From RECH01 sp964431105 (GTDB lineage: Bacteria; Cyanobacteriota; Cyanobacteriia; RECH01): a stretch of 11,950 nt of DNA. Below are positions 6,819 to 11,950 of the stretch, one piece after another. The stretch lies in NCBI GenBank assembly GCA_964431105.1, contig CAYSIR010000122.1, forward strand, positions 1 to 11,950, in the 5' to 3' direction. The notes under the pieces were generated by a model that ran no database searches, was not told the origin of the DNA, and saw only the letters and a program-made list of their open reading frames with translations. Every line of letters begins with the position of its first letter. The stretch's first letter is position 1. Both the position numbers and the translations under genes were made by a program.

Positions 6819-7538
6819 ATGACCACCATCCGCGTTGCCTTGATTGAAGATCATAATTTGACTCGTATTGGCTTAAAAGCAACTCTGCAAAGTTTTGCTG
6901 ATCTTGAAGTAGTAGGTGAAGCACCTAATGCATTGCAGGGTCTGAATATACTGGAGCAACAGCGGCCAGATGTAGCAATTGTTGATATTGGTTTACCTGA
7001 TATGGACGGTATTGAACTAACCCGTCGATTTCGCAGTACGCAGCAAGCATCTGAACTAGCCAAGACTCATGTCTTAATTTTGACGATGCATGATAGTGAG
7101 GATTCGATACTGGCAGCATTTGCGGCTGGTGCAGATTCTTATTGCATGAAGGATGTGCAAACGGATCAGTTAATCACAGCTATTCGTTCCACCCACAGCG
7201 GCAATGCCTGGATTGATCCAGCGATCGCCAGTATTGTGCTGCGTCAGATGCGCCAACCGGCCGAATTGACGGTGGCTGGAACGGCTGACCGTACTGTACA
7301 GATTGAGTCCGTTGATTCAGATTATCGCCAAGTTATCGATCGCGATCCGCTGACCGGGCGTGAGCTAGAAATTTTAGAACTGATTGTAGCTGGATGCAGC
7401 AATGCAGATATTGCCGAGCGCCTTTACATCACGGTTGGTACGGTCAAGACCCATGTCCGTAATATTTTGAATAAGCTGTGTGCCAACGATCGCACTCAGG
7501 CGGCTGTTCGGGCACTGCGATCGGGCTTGGTGTCATAG
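6819..7538 (+). CDS. NarL/LuxR-family response regulator
   Basis: This 239-aa two-component response regulator acts as a DNA-binding transcription factor in the cytoplasm. The receiver domain (about 4-125) has the acidic pair E10/D11, phospho-acceptor D56 in VDIGLPDMDG, T89 and K111, so all the switch residues are present. The C-terminal LuxR-type helix-turn-helix (about 173-235) begins DPLTGRELEILELI and contains the recognition segment TVGTVKTHVRNILNKL. The linker (about 130-172) is longer than usual. No histidine kinase gene adjoins it. The kinase at 9527-10723 is 2 kb away on the other strand, beyond unrelated genes, so pairing is not implied. It converges on narM with a 58-bp gap. The promoter at 6727-6755 is a weak candidate. 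Confidence 0.93.
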   Translation: MTTIRVALIEDHNLTRIGLKATLQSFADLEVVGEAPNALQGLNILEQQRPDVAIVDIGLPDMDGIELTRRFRSTQQASELAKTHVLILTMHDSEDSILAAFAAGADSYCMKDVQTDQLITAIRSTHSGNAWIDPAIASIVLRQMRQPAELTVAGTADRTVQIESVDSDYRQVIDRDPLTGRELEILELIVAGCSNADIAERLYITVGTVKTHVRNILNKLCANDRTQAAVRALRSGLVS

Positions 7539-7596
7539 TCAATGTATCGCTCTAGCTGCATAGCTAACTTTTAGCTTATCTTCCAGCCGATTTTGA

Positions 7597-8079
7597 TTAA
7601 CCTGGTTCAGTGCTGACTGAATGGGAGGCGGGAACCAGGTTGAATTCCTTGAGTGCGGGTAAGAAATTACGATTTTCGTGACTGGGGCGACTTAATTTAA
7701 TTAATGCAAATCGTTGGAGCGGCGTGAGGCTGGCCCATTGCTCTAGGCTGAGGCTGGCGGCTACGCTGCTAGCTTTTTCTAGTACCGTAGCCGGAATGTC
7801 ATCCACAACCAGCCAGGCTGGGGCAGGATCGATGGGTAGCTCTCCGGCAGGTTGGTCACTGTGCGCTACGACGAGGGACTGAAGCTGCTGTCGATAGCGA
7901 TCGCGGCTCTCTGGATCATCACAGGGTACGTCAATAAGTTGCTGTCGTTCCTCTGGGGTAAATTGAGTCCAGTGGGCTAGTTTAAGCTTTACGCCGCAGG
8001 TATCGAGTTTGTGGCGTACCTGCATGGGGATGCAGCGGAGGGATTCTACAAAATCAGATTCAAATTGGAAAAAGGTCAT
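7597..8079 (-). CDS. narM: Nitrate reductase-associated protein NarM
   Basis: This 160-aa protein matches the cyanobacterial nitrate reductase-associated family (NarM). The N-terminus FFQFESDFVESLRCIPMQVR, then LDTCGVKLKL, and the C-terminal block LTPLQRFALIKLSRPSHENR followed by NFLPALKEF are strongly conserved family segments. Studies in Synechococcus found NarM necessary for active ferredoxin-dependent nitrate reductase NarB, probably in maturation or stability; it is not catalytic. The protein is cytoplasmic. It has about 14 residues after the usual end (LVPASHSVSTEPG). narB and the nitrate transporter genes are not in this window. The 270 bp upstream show no exact GTA-N8-TAC NtcA box, although nitrate genes are usually under NtcA. 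Confidence 0.93.
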   Translation of the reverse strand: MTFFQFESDFVESLRCIPMQVRHKLDTCGVKLKLAHWTQFTPEERQQLIDVPCDDPESRDRYRQQLQSLVVAHSDQPAGELPIDPAPAWLVVDDIPATVLEKASSVAASLSLEQWASLTPLQRFALIKLSRPSHENRNFLPALKEFNLVPASHSVSTEPG

Positions 8080-8346
8080 GGCGGCGATCGCCTATCATTC
8101 AAGGCTTGTAGGGTGTATATCCTGAATTGATATTGACTATAAGAGAAACGGTGGCTTCGGTCAAGCCATCATCAAAAGTGTCAGCAATTCTCAGCTCAAC
8201 CAGCAACATTGTCTGTCCGCTCAATTCAGAATGAAATAATAGGTTTTTCAGACAAGGTTATTGACATCATTCTCAATAAGTCCATGTAAAATTTTCATAC
8301 TGAGAATTGCGGGCGTTCTCGTCAGAAAACAGGCCGAGGCCCAGCA

Positions 8347-8445
8347 ACCTGGGTTGGATGTAAGGCTATCCACAGGTTTCTCTGCCCCGTCTAGCGCCAT
8401 TGCGAAGTAACCTTGTTGGGGTAGCCAAAAATCTGGCTTGAATCG
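8347..8445 (-). pseudogene. Amylo-alpha-1,6-glucosidase fragment
   Basis: On the minus strand, RFKPDFWLPQQGYFAMALDG followed by AEKPVDSLTSNPG matches the pattern seen near the active-site barrel of bacterial amylo-alpha-1,6-glucosidases (glycogen-debranching-type enzymes with an MGH1-like domain), where (F)WLPxxGYxAxALDGxxxxVxxxTSNPGH is usual. Only about 33 codons survive. After NPG, the expected HLLW-type continuation is lost (CWASACFL, then unrelated residues), and upstream the frame meets unrelated sequence. The full enzyme is about 700 aa, so this is a small remnant. Recognition is from motif memory over a short stretch. Confidence 0.55.
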
Positions 8446-8480
8446 AACGAAGCCAGTGCCATTGTTGAGACCCAAGCCTG

Positions 8481-9200
8481 ATGGAATTTCGCATCGCAGA
8501 CACCTTCACCGACAGCCTGACAAAACTGACCGGGCAAGAACAGAAAGCTACCAAAACCGCTGCCTTTGACCTCCAGCTCAACCCAACCAGTTCTGGTCTG
8601 CGGTTCCACAAATTCGATCGCGTCAAAGACCCCAACTTTTGATCAGTTAGCGTCAATCTAGACATTCGCCTCATTGTCCATAAAACTGATGCTAGCCTGA
8701 TGCTGTGCTGCATCGATCACCAGATGCCTACGACTGGTCGCCGCAAAATTGAACGCCATCCCAGAACTGGAGCCGCAGCGGTACTGAAATACAAGCCGTC
8801 GGCGAATGGATTGCCAACCGACTCACCGAAGGACTACAACCCGAAGAAATTGGCGTGTGCGATCCACCGATCAACTCGATGCGCCTTATCTGCCATCCAA
8901 CAAGCCGGGATTGACCCCGCCCAGGTGAGCGATCGCGTATCGTTGGTGCCAGGGGCGATCGTGGTTAGTACGATGCACTTAGCGAAAGGGCTAGAATTTC
9001 GGGCGGTGGCGGTGATGGCTTGTGATGATGAACTGCTGCCGCTGCAAAACCGGATTGAGAATGTATCGGACGAGTCGGATCTAGAAGAGGTGTATAACAC
9101 CGAGCGCCACTTGCTGTATGTGGCCTGAACCCGTGCCCGTGGTCTGCTGGTCTGTGGTGTTGACCCAGAGTCTAAATTTTGGGATGATTTGCGGGTGTAA
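8481..9200 (+). pseudogene. Broken UvrD/Rep-type helicase with internal deletion
   Basis: The remnant starts with ATG at 8481 (MEFRIADTFTDSLTKLTGQE) and ends at TAA 9198-9200 (SKFWDDLRV). It matches a family of roughly 650-700-aa UvrD-like helicases with a RelE/ParE-like N-terminal domain. The N-terminal ~100 residues survive (SVSVNLDIRLIVHKTDASL, RRKIERHPRTGAA). The sequence then jumps near 8781-8786 to the C-terminal part (EIQAVGEWIANRLTEGLQPE), so the Walker A and B core is absent. Motif V (STMHLAKGLEFRAVAVM) and motif VI (EVYNTERHLLYVA-TRAR) remain. Lesions are TGA at 8640-8642 (for Trp in NFW), an out-of-frame patch at 8721-8738, frame changes at the junction, near 8858 and near 8884, and TGA at 9126-9128 (for the Cys of VACTRAR). 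It cannot make an active helicase. Confidence 0.88.
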
Positions 9201-9235
9201 CTGGCAGGATTGACCTGATGCCCGGATTCTGCCTG

Positions 9236-9421
9236 AAACCAAGCTTCTCCAGCCGTAACCTGACCGGCTCGATCAAGCAATCCCATGGTCGTGAACGCCG
9301 TCACCGCTTTGCCAGAACCACTTTCATTAACCATTCCCAACGCTTCGCCCTGACGGATACTGAAACTACTAGGCTCTAGCGCTCGAACAATACCCGATCG
9401 CATGCGAAATTTTATCAACAA
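9236..9421 (-). pseudogene. N-terminal fragment of an OppD/DppD-type ABC ATPase
   Basis: About 62 residues on the minus strand match the start of dipeptide/oligopeptide transporter ATP-binding proteins: GIVRALEPSSFSIRQGEALG, MVNESGSGKAVTAFTTMGLL, then GQVTAGEAWF. The full protein is about 320 aa. Walker A, normally GESGSGKS, is NESGSGKA here: both the first glycine and the Ser/Thr that contacts Mg are lost. No signature or Walker B follows, because the frame runs into the antisense of the helicase remnant, whose end lies 35 bp away. The start is unclear (TTG at 9419-9421). No Opp partner genes are present. Confidence 0.75.
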
Positions 9422-9526
9422 ATTCTTACCGATAGAGGACTAACCCATATTCTATGTCGTTTCAAACAATCGAGGAGGCAGAATCGTAGCTGTAGGCTGA
9501 TTTACGAAATGTAGAGAGTCAAAGGT

Positions 9527-10723
9527 TCAGGCTTGATCAATAGGTATAGTAACGATAAAAAGGGAACCCTTTTCAGGCTCTGATCTAACCTCAATACGGG
9601 CATTCAAAAGTTGAATGATTCGCTGCACAATGGCTAAGCCGAGACCGGTAGACATGACCGATGGCTGATTCGCAGAATTACTCTGAACAAAAGGATCAAA
9701 AATACGGAGCTGGTCTTCCTCAGCAATCCCAATGCCGCTGTCCTGAACGGAAATGACCCAGAACTGGGAATCAGTTTGATAGCAAGCAATCTGAATCTCC
9801 CCGGAGTCTGTGTAGCGGATAGCATTACCGACCAAGTTGGTAACGACTTGCTGAATCCGTAAAGGATCTGTATTGATAGATTGAGGCGCTCGACTGATGT
9901 CAATATTCAGTGTCAATCCTTTTTCTTGGGCTAACGGTTCTAGTCCATCTTCTACGATTTCCTGAATCAATTGACCTATGTTAGTCGGTACTAGATTAAG
10001 TTGGATAAGACCTTCATTATATCGGGCAATTTCAAGGGTATCATTAATGATTCTTAGAAGAGCCTGACCATTTCTCATCACTCTCTCCAACTGATCTAGG
10101 TTGGTTGCTGTATCTTTATCTTGGATTTTCCTTCTTTGCTTTCGCAGCATTACACTGGATAACCCGATGATAGAGTTCAGAGGCGTTTTTAACTCATGGG
10201 ACATAAAAGATATATTCTCTTTGTGAGCCTGAACCAGACGGTTGAGTTCCTGATTGGTGAGGGTAAGCTGTCCCTGAATTTGCCTAATCTCGGTGAGTTT
10301 GGCTTCAATGTAGATTTCAAGGCTGTTACCAATAATTGAATCAAGCAGATCGTCAATGGTTCGTATGCTTGACAGCATGTCAGCAGTCGTACCCGTGAGC
10401 AACTCTGGCTCTAATGCACTAACGAGTATTTGGCGAAGTAAGCGATATTCATCAACAATTTCGGCAGCATCATACCCCTGTTCTGCCCGGATGAATCCAT
10501 GATGTTCGCTTTTGTTTCCTAGCTTTGCTAGATTACCAGTCGAATTTTGCGAGAGTAGTAAAGCGAGCTGCTCAAGAATTTTGGGCAAACTATTGCGTAC
10601 AGCTTTATAAGTAAGTTTCTGCGCGCTTTCAATATCTGGATCAACTTGGACAGCGTTGATCCATGCTTGAATAATTTCTTCTTGTTTATCTGACAGAGCC
10701 TGCCCTAAGTCTTTTATAACCAT
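9527..10723 (-). CDS. Soluble histidine kinase with RsbRD_N sensor domain
   Basis: This 398-aa protein combines an N-terminal RsbRD_N-like helical domain (about 10-140: IIQAWINAV, LPKILEQLALLL, then HHGFIRAEQGYDAAEIVDEY) with a coiled linker (141-168) and a complete kinase core. The H-box is FMSHELKTPLNSIIG with H176. The N-box is QQVVTNLVGNAIRYT (N300), G1 is DSGIGI (D328), the F-box is IFDPFVQ and G2 is TGLGLAIV (359-366). There are no membrane helices, so it should sense something in the cytoplasm or via a partner. RsbRD_N domains are known from stressosome-type sensors. No response regulator gene is adjacent. The gene contains no HIP1 octamer. The region upstream carries a direct repeat with -10-like boxes and a MITE. 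Confidence 0.92.
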   Translation of the reverse strand: MVIKDLGQALSDKQEEIIQAWINAVQVDPDIESAQKLTYKAVRNSLPKILEQLALLLSQNSTGNLAKLGNKSEHHGFIRAEQGYDAAEIVDEYRLLRQILVSALEPELLTGTTADMLSSIRTIDDLLDSIIGNSLEIYIEAKLTEIRQIQGQLTLTNQELNRLVQAHKENISFMSHELKTPLNSIIGLSSVMLRKQRRKIQDKDTATNLDQLERVMRNGQALLRIINDTLEIARYNEGLIQLNLVPTNIGQLIQEIVEDGLEPLAQEKGLTLNIDISRAPQSINTDPLRIQQVVTNLVGNAIRYTDSGEIQIACYQTDSQFWVISVQDSGIGIAEEDQLRIFDPFVQSNSANQPSVMSTGLGLAIVQRIIQLLNARIEVRSEPEKGSLFIVTIPIDQA

Positions 10724-10761
10724 CAGTTCTTGATGATAGGGAATATCGAAATCGATCGCAG

Positions 10762-10874
10762 AATTGCCGATCTGAATTCATCAGCGCGGCAATCTCCCTC
10801 ATTATATGGGGCTTGCTGACATTCGTAAAACTGCCGCTCTGAACTCATCAGCGCGGTAAGCTTCCTCATCATAT
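10762..10874. repeat. 46-bp imperfect direct repeat, 67-bp period
   Basis: Copy A (10762-10807) and copy B (10829-10874) align without gaps, with about seven mismatches; CATCAGCGCGG and TCTGAA are identical in both. Copy A contains inverted arms ATTGCCG (10763-10769) and CGGCAAT (10787-10793), but copy B has lost one of them. The minus strand of copy A carries TATAAT and of copy B TATGAT at matching places. Homology of copy B stops where the MITE begins. The repeats lie 39-151 bp upstream of the kinase start. Confidence 0.75.
10801..10829 (-). promoter_or_regulatory. Possible promoter of the histidine kinase gene
   Basis: On the minus strand, TTTACG (complement of 10824-10829) is followed after 17 bp by a perfect TATAAT (complement of 10801-10806). 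The ATG of the kinase at 10723 would follow a leader of roughly 70 nt. The equivalent -10 in the upstream repeat copy is TATGAT. Confidence 0.45.
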
Positions 10875-10967
10875 ATAGCAATCCCAAATGAGTTGTAAAC
10901 AAGAATGGGTGTTGTGAGAAGGAGTCCTGCGGACTCCTTCTCACGATTCAATTAGGATTGCTATATA
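10872..10967. mobile_element. MITE-like element, copy 2 (inverted)
   Basis: This is the same family as 6102-6194, in opposite orientation. The TIRs are TATATAGCAATCCCA (10872-10886) and its near complement (10953-10967, one mismatch). The internal hairpin has 14-bp arms (10914-10927 and 10931-10944) around TGC. At one stem position, T-A in copy 1 is G-C here, so pairing is kept. A further TATAGCAAT follows directly at 10964, making a 16-bp palindrome at 10957-10972. It lies upstream of the kinase gene and interrupts the homology of repeat copy B. Confidence 0.8.
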
Positions 10968-10983
10968 GCAATGGGTGGGTAAG

Positions 10984-11046
10984 TTAGGACGACTTCAGTC
11001 ATCATTCCCGTGCAGACGGAAATCCAGAAACCCCATAGCGTCCTAA
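10984..11046. repeat. dRS3-like palindrome within an 8-bp inverted repeat
   Basis: Outer arms TTAGGACG (10984-10991) and CGTCCTAA (11039-11046) flank ATTCCCGTGCAGACGGAAAT (11004-11023). The latter matches the widespread ATTCCC-N8-GGGAAT repeat (called dRS3 in Neisseria) with one change. The right arm covers the stop codon of the Uma2 gene, so the structure may form at the 3' end of its mRNA. Confidence 0.6.
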
Positions 11047-11774
11047 TCAACCCTCTCACTGCTATATTCAGCAACACCCTTCATCCTCGCCTGCAATTCA
11101 TCCACAAATCCCCCATGCTGAGCAGGCCCCACCCCCGCCTGCACCACCGCCAACACCTGTTTCAAATCCCCCGCCAACAATGCCTCTACTGCCAACCATA
11201 GCCCAGGAAATACAGTACTTTTGACTATTCCATCCTCCGCACTCAACGGAATGAACTCCCCCTCCTGCCACACCAGCCAATCCAGCCGCCGATCCAGCAC
11301 TTGCCAGACAATATACTCCCGCACCCCATTGCGACGATAGGCATTTTTCTTGGCATGGAGGTCAATGGCGGCACTGCTGGCCGCAATTTCTACCACCAAC
11401 TCCGGTGCCCCTTCAATATAGTCATCCTCACTCAGCCGCGACTGTCCCCCCGCCACTTCATCAATCAACAGCACCGCATCGGGCTGCGGCTCATTGTCCA
11501 TATCCAACCGCACCGTCGGCGCATCCCCCACCGACACCCCCGGCGTCATCGCGGCGTAATACATCAACCAACCCATCACCCAGCTATGGGGTTCTCCGTG
11601 GCTCCTAAACCGCAGTGCTGCTGGCATATAAACTAATCCTTCAATTAGCTCGGCTTTGTGACCATGGGGCATGGCATCATAACGGCGCTCAAACTCAAAG
11701 CGATTCAGGCGATCGCCATTTTCCAGAGGTGCAATAGTCAGCGCGGGTTTTGATTGGAATCGAGTATCAACCAT
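11043..11774 (-). CDS. Uma2-family (DUF820) putative nuclease
   Basis: This 243-aa protein belongs to the Uma2 family, which has many copies in cyanobacterial genomes and a PD-(D/E)XK nuclease fold. The opening is FEFERRYDAMPHGHKAELIEG, followed by a GWLMYYAAMTPG helix. The likely active-site residues are D99 (EPQPDAVLLID), E129 (ELVVEIAASS) and K142 (HAKKNAYRRNGVREYIVWQV). The biological role of the family is not established; some members are linked to mobile elements. I chose ATG 11772-11774. The frame stays open to 11891, but the extra 39 residues are Arg/Pro/Ser-rich and cover a HIP1 site, so they look non-coding. The C-terminus (AVVQAGVGPAQHGGFVDELQ) is longer than in many members. It lies 100 bp past the CHAT gene on the same strand. 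Confidence 0.88.
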   Translation of the reverse strand: MVDTRFQSKPALTIAPLENGDRLNRFEFERRYDAMPHGHKAELIEGLVYMPAALRFRSHGEPHSWVMGWLMYYAAMTPGVSVGDAPTVRLDMDNEPQPDAVLLIDEVAGGQSRLSEDDYIEGAPELVVEIAASSAAIDLHAKKNAYRRNGVREYIVWQVLDRRLDWLVWQEGEFIPLSAEDGIVKSTVFPGLWLAVEALLAGDLKQVLAVVQAGVGPAQHGGFVDELQARMKGVAEYSSERVD

Positions 11775-11874
11775 AGGGCAGAACGGTGAGGGAACGGGTC
11801 GGGGGGTGGGCGATGCCTTGATTCTAGCGACAGATGTTGGGGGCGATCGCCCCTCTCTTACCATTACTGAGCGC

Positions 11875-11950
11875 CTACTGAGCGCTACCAATCATGGTAA
11901 ATGCGGCCCAGTCGCGGGGATTGGGATGGGTTTCTAGGGTGATCAGCATC
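11875..11950 (-). CDS. CHAT-domain protein, C-terminal end (partial)
   Basis: The last 24 residues before TAG (complement of 11875-11877) are MLITLETHPNPRDWAAFTMI followed by GSAQ. The pattern HPxxWAAFxxIG near the C-terminus is the usual end of CHAT (caspase HetF associated with TPRs) domains, common in large cyanobacterial TPR or sensor proteins. The catalytic His and Cys lie upstream, outside the window, so activity cannot be judged. A 10-bp tandem repeat (TACTGAGCGC at 11865-11874 and 11876-11885) overlaps the stop codon. Only a short piece is seen, so the call rests on one motif. Confidence 0.6.
   Translation of the reverse strand, partial: MLITLETHPNPRDWAAFTMIGSAQ

Noticed and set aside
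8834..9235. Minus-strand open frame continuing the OppD fragment to 195 codons
   Set aside because: After about residue 62 it is the antisense of the helicase remnant and shows no ABC motifs, so it is not a fusion protein.
6819..10723. Response regulator and histidine kinase as a two-component pair
   Set aside because: They are on opposite strands, separated by narM and three pseudogenes, and nothing in the sequence links them.
10723..10944. 73-codon minus-strand frame before the kinase gene
   Set aside because: It crosses the direct repeat and part of the MITE and ends at the kinase start. Its composition is not protein-like, although the repeated MRxxxALM peptide is noted as a finding.
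11301..11636. Plus-strand His/Pro/Arg-rich frames opposite the Uma2 gene
   Set aside because: They are antisense shadows of the Uma2 coding sequence.
11775..11891. Upstream extension of the Uma2 gene by 39 codons
   Set aside because: The extra residues are Arg/Pro/Ser-rich, cover a HIP1 site and lie before the family's normal start region.

Overview
The window reads as chromosomal DNA of a cyanobacterium. The HIP1 octamer GCGATCGC recurs on both strands over most of its length. Several genes belong to families that are typical of cyanobacteria: NarM, a DevA-type ABC ATPase, an RsbRD-type histidine kinase, a Uma2 nuclease and a CHAT-domain protein. There are no rRNA, tRNA, CRISPR or intact transposase genes, and the genus cannot be read from this stretch.

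Layout. Positions 12-138 hold a composite palindromic intergenic repeat. Three minus-strand genes follow: a secreted Cys-rich protein of unknown function (206-1171), a DUF938 methyltransferase-like protein (1387-2049) and a doubtful small protein (2085-2420). The small frame is crossed near its 5' end by a strong minus-strand terminator, with a possible promoter just before it. Next is a minus-strand pair that is probably co-transcribed: an alpha/beta hydrolase (3400-4281) and a DevA-like ABC ATPase (2611-3396), 3 bp apart. Diverging from them is a 480-aa membrane protein (4513-5955) whose central helices resemble a voltage-sensor module. An 863-bp gene-free stretch follows, with a MITE, two 13-bp tandem repeats and a long hairpin. 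Then come a NarL/LuxR response regulator (6819-7538, +) and, converging on it, narM (7597-8079, -), which is needed for nitrate reductase activity.

From about 8347 to 9421 lies a gene graveyard with three unrelated broken genes packed together: a 33-codon piece of an amylo-alpha-1,6-glucosidase (-), a UvrD-type helicase with its ATPase core deleted (+), and the N-terminus of an OppD/DppD-type ABC ATPase with a damaged Walker A (-).

The right part holds a soluble histidine kinase with an RsbRD_N sensor (9527-10723, -). Its upstream region contains a 46-bp imperfect direct repeat with -10-like boxes, cut off by a second, inverted copy of the same MITE. A dRS3-like palindrome follows inside an inverted repeat that covers the stop codon of a Uma2-family nuclease gene (11043-11774, -). 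The last 25 codons of a CHAT-domain protein (11875-11950, -) run off the window edge.

The genes do not form one pathway. The most unusual items are the two MITE copies with a compensatory base-pair change in their hairpin, the pseudogene cluster, the voltage-sensor-like membrane protein, and the repeat and MITE arrangement upstream of the kinase. I see no clear new defence or biosynthetic system.
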